From: Betaproteobacteria bacterium | GTDB taxonomy: Bacteria > Pseudomonadota > Gammaproteobacteria > Burkholderiales > Burkholderiaceae_C | Direction of reading: 5' to 3' | Assembly (NCBI GenBank): GCA_005882155.1 | Contig: VBCQ01000037.1 | Location: 1 to 6,269, forward strand | Length of the DNA: 6,269 nucleotides | Shown: positions 1 to 6,100 of the stretch, piece after piece | How the letters are laid out: each line of letters begins with the position of its first letter | How positions within the stretch are numbered: position 1 is the stretch's first letter | The notes under the pieces: generated by a model | Told to the model about the DNA's origin: nothing | Databases searched by the model: none | Seen by the model: the letters and a program-made list of their open reading frames with translations, nothing else | Position numbers and translations under genes: made by a program

Positions 1-991
1 ACGAGGCGAGCTGATTCGCTTGGCGTGCCGAGTCGGCGGACTGCTTGACGGTGCCGGTGAGCTGCTCCATCGACGATGCAGCCTGCTGCAGGTTCGATGC
101 GGTCTGCTCGGTGCGCGAGCTCAAATCCTGGTTGCCCGAGGCGATCTCGGTCGACGCGGTCGAGATGCTGTCGGTCGAGCTGCGAATCTGCCGCACCAGG
201 TCGGCGAGTCGCGATTGCATCGTCGACACCTGCGTCAGCAAATGGCCGACTTCGTCCTGCGCGCCGGGGTCGACCGCTTTCGACAAGTCGCCCGCAGCCA
301 CCGCGTCCATCACTTCCTTGGCCTGGTTCAAGCGCGCTTGCAGGCGGCGCACCAGCAGCTCGATGCCGACGATGCACAGCACCGCGAGCAGCGCGACGGC
401 GCTGAACGCGATCGCGGTTTCCTTCTTCGCGACGCTGAGCACATCGTCGACATAGACGCCCGAGCCGACGACCCAGCCCCACGGCGCGAAGCCCTTCACG
501 TACGAGCGCTTCGGCTCGGGCTCGGTCGACCCCGGGCGCGGCCACAGGTAGTCGACATAGCCGGCGCCGTCGGCCTTGACGGTCGCGACGAACTCCATGA
601 ACAGCAGCTTGCCGTTCGGGTCCTTCATGTCTGACAGATCCTTGCCGTCGAGCTCGGGCTTGATCGGGTGGAAGACCATCGTCGGGTGCATGTCGTTGAC
701 CCAGACGTACTCCTTCCCGTCGTAGCGCAGCTGCTTGATCTCGGCGCCCGCCTTGGCTTTGGCTTCGGCAGCCGGCAGCTGGCCCGACTTCTCGAGTTGG
801 TAGTAGCTGTCGGCGATCTTGATGCTCTGGTCGACCATGCTGCGCGTCATGTGCAGCTTCTCGTCCATCAGCGACTGGTAGCTGCGAAAGACCATCATCG
901 ACACCACGCCGAGAAAGGCGACGACGGCGATGCCGGCGGCGAGGCGGAGCTTGGCCGCGAGCGTCAGCGCGGAGCGGGTGGCGGATTTCAT
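1..991 (-). CDS. Methyl-accepting chemotaxis protein with single Cache_2-type sensor (5' part, cut by window edge)
   Basis: A membrane chemoreceptor that would bind a periplasmic ligand and control CheA through CheW. The 330 visible residues start MKSATRSALT. Domains: TM1 about 15-35; periplasmic sCache_2-like domain about 40-185; TM2 about 191-213; HAMP about 214-267 (P242, DE at 246-247); then the first signalling helix, cut at about residue 330 before the hairpin tip. Cache signatures are RYDGKEYVWVND (89-100), MVFHP (105-109), GYVDYLWP (144-151) and PWGWVVGSGVYVDDV (170-184). Candidate adaptation residues are Q296, Q303 and Q310. The ATG at 991 is supported by AAGGA six bases upstream. 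The gene follows the preceding MCP by 43 bp and is probably co-transcribed with it. Studied sCache_2 receptors often bind short carboxylates such as acetate, pyruvate or propionate; the ligand here is unknown. The class is very secure. Confidence 0.95.
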   Translation of the reverse strand, partial: MKSATRSALTLAAKLRLAAGIAVVAFLGVVSMMVFRSYQSLMDEKLHMTRSMVDQSIKIADSYYQLEKSGQLPAAEAKAKAGAEIKQLRYDGKEYVWVNDMHPTMVFHPIKPELDGKDLSDMKDPNGKLLFMEFVATVKADGAGYVDYLWPRPGSTEPEPKRSYVKGFAPWGWVVGSGVYVDDVLSVAKKETAIAFSAVALLAVLCIVGIELLVRRLQARLNQAKEVMDAVAAGDLSKAVDPGAQDEVGHLLTQVSTMQSRLADLVRQIRSSTDSISTASTEIASGNQDLSSRTEQTASNLQQAASSMEQLTGTVKQSADSARQANQLAS

Positions 992-997
992 GCGGGG

Positions 998-1002
998 TCC
1001 TT
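998..1002 (-). promoter_or_regulatory. Ribosome binding site of the Cache-type MCP
   Basis: On the minus strand AAGGA lies six bases before the ATG at 991, a near-ideal Shine-Dalgarno match and spacing. It fixes the start of the edge-truncated receptor. Confidence 0.75.
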
Positions 1003-1034
1003 GAACGGCTTGGGGTGGATGAATCGGAACGGGC

Positions 1035-2621
1035 TCAATGCGCGATCGCAGCGTCGTGCAGGCGGAACACGCTGACCGCTTGCGACAAGCGCACGGTCTG
1101 GTCCTTCAGGCTCTCGGCGGCGGCAGCGCTTTGCTCGACCAGCGCGGCGTTCTGCTGCGTCATCTTGTCGAGCTGTGCCACCGAGCTGTTGACGGTCGTG
1201 AGGCCGTCGCTCTGCTCCGACGACGCGGCGGTGATCTCGCCGATGATGTCGGTCACGCGCTGCACCGAGCCGACGATCTCCTGCATCGTCTTGCCGGCGT
1301 CGGCGACGAGCCGCGATCCGGAGTCGACCTTGTCGACGCTGGCGCCGATCAGCGCCTTGATTTCTTTCGCCGCTTCGGCCGAGCGCTGCGCGAGGTTGCG
1401 CACTTCGCCGGCGACGACCGCAAAGCCGCGACCTTGCTCTCCCGCACGTGCGGCTTCGACCGCAGCATTGAGCGCGAGGATGTTGGTCTGGAACGCGATG
1501 CCGTCGATGACGCCGATGATGTCGGCGATCTTCTTCGAGCTGGCGTTGATGTCGTTCATCGTCGAGACGACTTGCGAGACGACCTGGCCGCCGCGTGCCG
1601 CGACCTCGGCCGCCGACGACGCGAGGCGGTCGGCTTGGCGCGCCGAGTCGGCGGACTGCTTGACGGTGCCGGTGAGCTGCTCCATCGACGACGCAGCCTG
1701 CTGCAGGTTGCTCGCGGTCTGCTCGGTGCGCGCACTCAAGTCCTGGTTGCCGGTCGCGATTTCGGCCGACGCGGTCGAGATGCTGTCGGTCGACGCGCGC
1801 ACCTGGCCGACGATCTGGCGCAGCGAGGCTTGCATCGCAGACAAGGTCTGCAGCAGATGCGCCGCTTCGTCCTTGCCGCGGGTGTCGACGCTGCGCTCGG
1901 TCAGGTCGCCCTGCGCGATCGCGTCGGCGAGCCCTTCGGCTTCGCGAATCGGCCCGCAGATCGAACGCATGTTGAGCAGGGTCAGCGGCGTGATCAGCAA
2001 GATCATCAGCACGACCGCGGCGCCGAGCAGCGTCATCACCGTGGTTGCGGTCGCGTTCAGGCGCTTGCCGCCGGCGCTCGCCGCGAGCTCGAGGTCGCTC
2101 GCGAGCGTTTCGATGATCGATTGCGCAGCGTCGTAGTCGGGCGTCGCACGCGCCATGAACGCGGCGGCGACGCGCGCCGAGTCGAAGCCCATCGCTTCGA
2201 GCTGCTTGGCCACCGGCAGGAAGGCGCTCTTGAACTTGTCCATCCGCGCCATCGCTTCTGCGACCTTGGCGCGATCGGCCTCGTGCGGCAGCGTGTCCGA
2301 CAGCGCCTTCGCCGAGCTCTGGATCTGTGCCAGCGTCTTCGTCCACGCGTCCTTGGCCTTGCCGACCTCGACCGCGTTCTCGTACTGGATGATCATGTCC
2401 TTCTCATGCTGGCGCAGCGTGCTCATCAGCGTGCGAAGTTGCGCAATCTGCGTCATCGCAGCGAAGTCTTCCGAGATGAAGGACGCGCTCACCGAGCGCG
2501 CATAGAACTGCGCTGCGAGGCCGACGCCGCCGACCGCGAGCAGTGCGATGGCGACGATGCCGACGGTGCTCAGCATGCGGGTGCGGATCGTGAATTTCCG
2601 CATCAACAGGTTCAGGTTCAT
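1035..2621 (-). CDS. Methyl-accepting chemotaxis protein with a probably helical periplasmic sensor
   Basis: A 528-residue membrane chemoreceptor. Domains: short basic cytoplasmic N-terminus; TM1 about 17-40; periplasmic region about 41-190, rich in Ala, Leu, Lys and Glu and without Cys, probably a helical bundle of the 4HB/TarH-like kind (note RQHEKDMIIQYENA, 70-83); TM2 about 191-216; HAMP about 217-270; long antiparallel signalling coiled coil with the invariant tip at about 372-416 (IDGIAFQTNILALNAAVEA and following). Candidate adaptation residues Q301, Q308 and Q315 align with the Tsr methylation sites. It ends VFRLHDAAIAH with no NWETF-like CheR tether. The frame stays open to an ATG at 2795, but I chose 2621: GGAG lies seven bases upstream, MRKF/TM1 follows at once, and the upstream extension is proline-rich and overlaps a candidate promoter. 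The ligand cannot be predicted. Confidence 0.96.
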   Translation of the reverse strand: MNLNLLMRKFTIRTRMLSTVGIVAIALLAVGGVGLAAQFYARSVSASFISEDFAAMTQIAQLRTLMSTLRQHEKDMIIQYENAVEVGKAKDAWTKTLAQIQSSAKALSDTLPHEADRAKVAEAMARMDKFKSAFLPVAKQLEAMGFDSARVAAAFMARATPDYDAAQSIIETLASDLELAASAGGKRLNATATTVMTLLGAAVVLMILLITPLTLLNMRSICGPIREAEGLADAIAQGDLTERSVDTRGKDEAAHLLQTLSAMQASLRQIVGQVRASTDSISTASAEIATGNQDLSARTEQTASNLQQAASSMEQLTGTVKQSADSARQADRLASSAAEVAARGGQVVSQVVSTMNDINASSKKIADIIGVIDGIAFQTNILALNAAVEAARAGEQGRGFAVVAGEVRNLAQRSAEAAKEIKALIGASVDKVDSGSRLVADAGKTMQEIVGSVQRVTDIIGEITAASSEQSDGLTTVNSSVAQLDKMTQQNAALVEQSAAAAESLKDQTVRLSQAVSVFRLHDAAIAH

Positions 2622-2628
2622 TCTTGGT

Positions 2629-2632
2629 CTCC
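2629..2632 (-). promoter_or_regulatory. Ribosome binding site that decides the start at 2621
   Basis: GGAG on the minus strand, seven bases before the ATG at 2621. I saw no comparable site before the alternative in-frame ATG at 2795, so this site favours the 528-residue product over a 586-residue one. Confidence 0.75.
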
Positions 2633-2689
2633 GGAAAGCCGTTCGGTAGGCGGTCGCGCGGACAGCGAGAGATGCGCAGCCCTGAAGGG

Positions 2690-2716
2690 ATATCGGCAAA
2701 CGGTGCGTCGCCTGTA
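2690..2716 (-). promoter_or_regulatory. Candidate sigma-28 (FliA) promoter for the third and fourth MCP genes
   Basis: The minus strand reads TACAGGCG, then 11 bases, then GCCGATAT. The FliA consensus is TAAAGTTT-N11-GCCGATAA. The -10 matches at 7 of 8 bases, the -35 core at 3 of 4 (TACA for TAAA), and the spacing is exact. Transcription would begin near 2683, giving a leader of about 60 bases to the ATG at 2621. Sigma-28 control is well known for MCP and late flagellar genes, so location and motif agree. The assignment is by eye; the outer half of the -35 (GGCG) is poor. Confidence 0.6.
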
Positions 2717-2717
2717 G

Positions 2718-2737
2718 CCCGTGCAAGCCCTCACGGG
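2718..2737 (-). repeat. Inverted repeat just upstream of the candidate promoter
   Basis: CCCGTG and CACGGG form a perfect 6-bp stem around an 8-base loop. It ends one base before the -35 element of the candidate sigma-28 promoter. No T-run follows, so a classical terminator is unlikely. It could be an operator half-site pair, an mRNA 3' structure of the upstream transcript, or chance in GC-rich DNA. Confidence 0.35.
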
Positions 2738-2748
2738 ATTCTGGAATC

Positions 2749-2789
2749 GGGGGCGGGGCGGTGATCGCGGCAATAGGGCGGGGGTGGGG
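2749..2789 (+). other. Clustered G-runs, possible G-quadruplex
   Basis: The plus strand has GGGGG and GGGG separated by one base (2749-2758). After 17 bases come GGG, GGGGG and GGGG, each separated by one base (2776-2789). Four or more runs of at least three G meet a loose quadruplex pattern, but the central loop is long. The transcribed RNA of the minus-strand genes would carry the C-rich complement, so any structure would form in DNA rather than in that mRNA. Confidence 0.3.
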
Positions 2790-2856
2790 CGTCAATTCGG
2801 TGTCGGGAAATCAGGAGCACGTTCGCCCTGAGCAACCTGCCCCAGATGGGGGGCTC

Positions 2857-4413
2857 TTAGGACGCCTCGAGCTTGAACGTCCTCACCACCTCGGCCAACT
2901 TGACCGCCTGCGCCTTCAAAGACTCCGCTGCCGCCGCACTCTGCTCGACCAGCGCGGCGTTCTGCTGCGTCATCTGGTCGAGCTGAGCGACCGAATTGTT
3001 GACGTGGCCGAGGCCGTCGCTTTGCTCGGCGGCAGCGGCAGTGATCTCGCTGATGATGTCGGTGACGCGCTGAACCGAGGTGACGATCTCTTGCATCGTC
3101 TTGCCGGCGTCGGCGACGAGCTTGGCGCCCGACTCGACCTTGTCGACCGAGGACCCGATGAGGCCCTTGATCTCTTTCGCTGCTTGCGCCGAGCGCTGCG
3201 CGAGGTTGCGCACTTCGCCGGCGACGACCGCGAAGCCGCGGCCCTGCTCTCCCGCACGCGCGGCCTCGACCGCGGCGTTCAGCGCAAGGATGTTGGTCTG
3301 GAACGCGATGCCGTCGATGACGCCGATGATGTCGGCGATCTTCTTCGAGCTCGCGTTGATCTCGTCCATCGTCGCGACGACTTGCGAAACGACCTTGCCG
3401 CCGCGTGCCGCGACCTCGGCGGCCGACAGCGCGAGCCGGTCGGCCTGGCGCGCCGAGTCGGCGCTTTGCTTGACGGTGCCGGTGAGTTGTTCCATCGACG
3501 ACGCGGCGACCTGCAGATTGTTCGCCGTCTGCTCGGTGCGTGTGCTGAGGTCGAGGTTGCCGCTGGCGATCTCGGCGCTCGCCGTGCTGATGCTGTTGGT
3601 CGACGCGAGCACCTGCCTGATCGTCTGGCGCAACGCGTCTTGCATCTGCATCACGGCGCGCATCAGGTCGGCGGCTTCGTCGCGTCCGGCGACCTCGAGC
3701 TGCGCCGACAGATCGCCGGCGGCGACTTGATCGGCTGCGAGACGCGTCTTGCGCAGCGGCGCAACGATCGATCGCGTGATCACGATCGCCAGCGCCGCAC
3801 CGATCGCGAGCATCGCGACCAGCCAGCCCATCACCAGCGTCTGCGACAGCTTGTAGGCCTTTTGCGAGCCGGCGAAGAAGGTGTCGGCCTCGCCTTCGTC
3901 GACCGACACCAGCTTGGCGAGCGCGCCGTTGGTCTTGTTGAACGCTGCCGACGACGGGCCGATCAGGTAAGCACGCGCGTCCGACAGCCGCGTCATGCCG
4001 ACGTTCGACAGCTCCAACAGCTTCGGACCGGTGGCCTCGTAGGCCTTGAACAGGCCCATGAATTCGTCGTAGGCACGGCGCTTGTCGCCCGGCTGCAGCA
4101 TCGCTTCGTAGCGCTGCAGCGATTCGAGCAGGCGCTTCTTCTGCGCGCTGATCGCCTTGTCGAGCTCTTCCTTCTCCTCGACGTCGAAGGTCATCACATG
4201 CTGGTTCTCGAGCAGGCGAAAGCGGCTCAACGCATCCTGGATGCGCCCGACCATCGCGACGCTCGGCAGGCTGCTGGTCGCGATGCTCTCGGTCGCCGCA
4301 TTCACGCGCGCGAGCTGGATCAGCGAGTACAGCCCGAGCGCGAGAGTCAATGCAAGCACGCCGGCAAAGCCCGCCATCAAACGTGTGCCGATGCGGAATT
4401 GTCTGAGTTGCAT
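2857..4413 (-). CDS. Methyl-accepting chemotaxis protein with 4HB_MCP-type sensor
   Basis: A 518-residue membrane chemoreceptor. Domains: MQLRQFRIGTRL start; TM1 about 11-34; periplasmic four-helix bundle about 35-190 of the 4HB_MCP_1 style (ATESIATSSLPSVAMVGRIQ, 40-59, typical of its first helix); TM2 about 192-213; HAMP about 214-267 (TRSIVAPL, 213-220); signalling hairpin with tip at about 364-406. There is no cysteine. Adaptation sites align as Q295, V302 and Q309, so the middle site, Glu or Gln in the neighbouring receptors, is Val here. It ends VVRTFKLEAS with TAA and has no CheR-binding pentapeptide. A GAGG lies ten bases before the ATG at 4413. It follows the haem-type receptor by 37 bp and is presumably in the cheW transcript. 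Receptors with 4HB sensors bind amino acids, organic acids or other ligands; none can be assigned. Confidence 0.96.
   Translation of the reverse strand: MQLRQFRIGTRLMAGFAGVLALTLALGLYSLIQLARVNAATESIATSSLPSVAMVGRIQDALSRFRLLENQHVMTFDVEEKEELDKAISAQKKRLLESLQRYEAMLQPGDKRRAYDEFMGLFKAYEATGPKLLELSNVGMTRLSDARAYLIGPSSAAFNKTNGALAKLVSVDEGEADTFFAGSQKAYKLSQTLVMGWLVAMLAIGAALAIVITRSIVAPLRKTRLAADQVAAGDLSAQLEVAGRDEAADLMRAVMQMQDALRQTIRQVLASTNSISTASAEIASGNLDLSTRTEQTANNLQVAASSMEQLTGTVKQSADSARQADRLALSAAEVAARGGKVVSQVVATMDEINASSKKIADIIGVIDGIAFQTNILALNAAVEAARAGEQGRGFAVVAGEVRNLAQRSAQAAKEIKGLIGSSVDKVESGAKLVADAGKTMQEIVTSVQRVTDIISEITAAAAEQSDGLGHVNNSVAQLDQMTQQNAALVEQSAAAAESLKAQAVKLAEVVRTFKLEAS
3193..3372 (-). repeat. Near-identical signalling-tip DNA block, copy A
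   Basis: This 180-bp segment of the 4HB-type receptor gene aligns without gaps to 4790-4969 in the haem-type receptor gene. I count two mismatches (3265 and 3274). It includes an uninterrupted 98-base identity (3275-3372). It encodes the CheA/CheW-contacting hairpin tip. The equivalent block of the third MCP (about 1383-1562) differs at more positions. Confidence 0.85.
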
Positions 4414-4423
4414 GATGAGTTCG

Positions 4424-4427
4424 CCTC
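4424..4427 (-). promoter_or_regulatory. Ribosome binding site of the 4HB-type MCP
   Basis: GAGG on the minus strand, ten bases before the ATG at 4413. The spacing is slightly long but acceptable, and no better site occurs in the 37-bp gap. Confidence 0.5.
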
Positions 4428-4450
4428 GTGCTTGTTTTTGTGAGCGGCGC

Positions 4451-6076
4451 TCAGGCGGTCTCGGTCAAGCGAAACACGCTGACGGCCTGGGTCAGTTTCA
4501 CGGCCTGTTCCTTCAGCGATTCGGCAGCCGCCGCGCTTTGCTCGACCAGCGCAGCGTTCTGCTGCGTCATCTGGTCGAGCTGGGTCACCGCGGTGTTGAC
4601 CTGGCCGATGCCGTCGCGTTGCTCGGACGACGCGGCGCTGATCTCGCCGATGATGTCGGTGACGCGCTGCACCGAGCCGACGATCTCCTGCATCGTCTTG
4701 CCGGCATCGGCCACGAGCTTGGAGCCCGAGTCGACGCTCTCGACCGATGCACCGATCAGGCTCTTGATCTCTTTCGCCGCTTCGGCGCTGCGCTGCGCGA
4801 GGTTGCGCACTTCGCCGGCGACGACCGCGAAGCCGCGGCCCTGCTCTCCCGCACGCGCGGCTTCGACCGCAGCGTTCAGCGCAAGGATGTTGGTCTGGAA
4901 CGCGATGCCGTCGATGACGCCGATGATGTCGGCGATCTTCTTCGAGCTCGCGTTGATCTCGTCCATCGTGCTCACCACTCGCGTGACGACTGCACCGCCG
5001 CGCGAGGCGACGTTCGATGCGGAGGACGCCAGCTGATTCGCCTGCGACGCGGCGTCGGCGCTTTGCCGCACGGTGCCGGTCAGCTGCTCCATCGCGCTGG
5101 CGGCTTCCTGCAAGCTGCTCGCCGCCTGCTCGGTGCGCGAGCTCAGGTCGGCGCTGCCGGTGGCGACCTCGCCCGACGCGACCTGCATGCTCTCGGCCGA
5201 TTGGCGCACCTCGTGGATCGTGCCGCGCAACTTGTCGACCATCGCTTTCAGCCCGCCGAACAAGCGACCGACTTCGTCGCTGCCGGGCTGCGCCGGCATC
5301 TCGCGCAGATCGCCGTCGGCCACGCGCTCCATCACTTTCGCGGCGCGATCGAGCGGCCGGGCGACGATGCGCTGGGTCAGCACGTAAAGGATCAAACCGA
5401 GTGCGCCGAAACCGGCGACGACGAGTGCCGCGATCGTCGACGCGCTGTGGGTGATGGTCGCGCCGACATCGTCGACCGGCACCACCACTTCGACGATGCC
5501 GCGCACATCACCGACCTTCCAGTCTCGCTTCGGCGACAGCGGGTGGCTGTTGTGGCAGGCGACGCAGCCTTCCTTCATCACGTCGGACACGGCGTAGCGC
5601 ACCGACAAGCGGCCGTTGACCTCTTCGACGCTGTGCACCGGCGTATTCGGGCTCTTCTCCAGCGACGCGAGTGCCGCGGATTGGAAGGCGTCGAGCTTGT
5701 TCTGCGCCGCGCGGTTCGGGAACGGGTGGTTCGACAGCAAACGGACGTCGGTGCCGGGATATTCCTTGGCGACGCTTTCGCCGAGTGCCTTCACCAAGGT
5801 GGCGGGCAACGGCAGCGCGCCGTCCTTGCCGGCATAGTCGAAGCTGATTTCCATGCCGGCCTTCTTGGCGCGCGGGACGATTTGCGCGGTGTAGAAGCTG
5901 CGCAGCGTGACGACCTGGTTCGCCACCGCGCGGCCGGTTGCGAGCCCCGCTTGCTCGACGGTCTGGCTGCGCGAATGGAACACCACCGCAAGAATGCTGC
6001 CGACGATGACGAGGCCGCCCAGAAACAGCGGCAACAAGAGCTTGTGCGACAGGCGCCGCGGAGTGAAGAACTGCAT
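4451..6076 (-). CDS. Chemoreceptor with Tll0287/DUF3365-like c-type haem sensor domain
   Basis: A 541-residue membrane chemoreceptor, probably for redox state or a diatomic gas. Domains: basic N-terminus; TM1 about 11-33; periplasmic domain about 35-208; TM2 about 212-234; HAMP about 235-290; signalling hairpin with tip at about 387-431. The periplasmic domain resembles the Tll0287/DUF3365 PAS-like family: YTAQIVPRAKKAG (62-74), a PFPNRAAQNKLDAF stretch (118-131) and, decisively, CVACH (171-175), a CxxCH c-type haem attachment site. These are the only two cysteines in the protein. Haem would be attached after export by a cytochrome c maturation system, none of which lies in this window. Candidate adaptation residues are Q317, E324 and Q331; there is no NWETF tail. 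The ATG at 6076 has GAGG seven bases upstream. It begins 24 bp after cheW, so co-expression is likely. Family and motif are secure; the stimulus is inferred. Confidence 0.95.
   Translation of the reverse strand: MQFFTPRRLSHKLLLPLFLGGLVIVGSILAVVFHSRSQTVEQAGLATGRAVANQVVTLRSFYTAQIVPRAKKAGMEISFDYAGKDGALPLPATLVKALGESVAKEYPGTDVRLLSNHPFPNRAAQNKLDAFQSAALASLEKSPNTPVHSVEEVNGRLSVRYAVSDVMKEGCVACHNSHPLSPKRDWKVGDVRGIVEVVVPVDDVGATITHSASTIAALVVAGFGALGLILYVLTQRIVARPLDRAAKVMERVADGDLREMPAQPGSDEVGRLFGGLKAMVDKLRGTIHEVRQSAESMQVASGEVATGSADLSSRTEQAASSLQEAASAMEQLTGTVRQSADAASQANQLASSASNVASRGGAVVTRVVSTMDEINASSKKIADIIGVIDGIAFQTNILALNAAVEAARAGEQGRGFAVVAGEVRNLAQRSAEAAKEIKSLIGASVESVDSGSKLVADAGKTMQEIVGSVQRVTDIIGEISAASSEQRDGIGQVNTAVTQLDQMTQQNAALVEQSAAAAESLKEQAVKLTQAVSVFRLTETA
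4790..4969 (-). repeat. Near-identical signalling-tip DNA block, copy B
   Basis: The partner of 3193-3372 within the haem-type receptor gene. Uninterrupted identities are 72 bases (4790-4861) and 98 bases (4872-4969). Synonymous positions are preserved as well, which protein-level constraint alone does not require. Confidence 0.85.
5552..5566 (-). other. CxxCH covalent haem c attachment motif
   Basis: Codons 171-175 of the cheW-proximal receptor read TGC GTC GCC TGC CAC (Cys-Val-Ala-Cys-His). The motif lies between the two membrane segments, so it is predicted to be periplasmic, where c-type haem is attached. His175 would be the proximal ligand. Nearby candidates for the distal ligand are H117, H148, H178, M75 and M168; no further Cys is available. 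Confidence 0.85.
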
Positions 6077-6083
6077 GGCGGGG

Positions 6084-6087
6084 CCTC
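6084..6087 (-). promoter_or_regulatory. Ribosome binding site of the haem-type MCP
   Basis: GAGG on the minus strand, seven bases before the ATG at 6076, inside the 24-bp gap after the cheW stop. It supports this start and translation from a shared message. Confidence 0.65.
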
Positions 6088-6100
6088 GAGGAAAGCGCGT

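Larger units (their letters stand above)
2622..2856 (-). other. 235-bp intergenic region between the second and third MCP genes
   Basis: This is the only long non-coding gap in the window; the other three gaps are 24-43 bp. From the upstream TAA it holds a weak GC hairpin (GCCCC/GGGGC, six-base loop, about 2839-2854) with no following T-run. Next come two clusters of C-runs (G-runs on the plus strand), a 6-bp palindrome at 2718-2737, a sigma-28-like promoter at 2690-2716, and the Shine-Dalgarno of the next gene. I see no small gene with a credible ribosome binding site. The MCP reading frame continues into the gap without homology-like character. Confidence 0.7.

Noticed and set aside
992..1034. 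CCGATT motif in the gap between the third and fourth MCP genes as another sigma-28 -10 element
   Set aside because: It matches only the CCGAT core and has no TAAA-like element at the required distance. A shared transcript explains the 43-bp gap better.
988..2346. 452-codon minus-strand frame overlapping the third MCP in another phase
   Set aside because: Its product is a low-complexity Arg/Ala/Asp-rich sequence without domain features, and it covers the same DNA as a clear MCP in the correct frame.
2622..2795. Extension of the third MCP to the in-frame ATG at 2795
   Set aside because: The 58 extra residues are proline-rich and lack family character, I saw no good ribosome binding site, and the stretch contains the candidate promoter. 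The ATG at 2621 has a GGAG at ideal distance and is followed at once by the usual MCP N-terminus.
2839..2854. GC hairpin after the stop of the 4HB-type MCP as a rho-independent terminator
   Set aside because: The stem is only five pairs (GCCCC/GGGGC) and no T-run follows on the minus strand, so it does not meet the usual criteria.
1038..4443. Two very long plus-strand open frames (about 560 codons each, 1038-2717 and 2761-4443) lying opposite MCP genes
   Set aside because: The predicted proteins are rich in Arg, Asp, Ala, Leu and His with low-complexity runs, and they mirror the repeats of the MCP coiled coils. This is the usual antisense shadow in GC-rich coding DNA. The minus-strand products match well-known domains throughout.
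4414..4450. Possible promoter in the A-rich part of the 37-bp gap
   Set aside because: The gap is too short and I see no paired -35/-10 elements; it holds only a Shine-Dalgarno.
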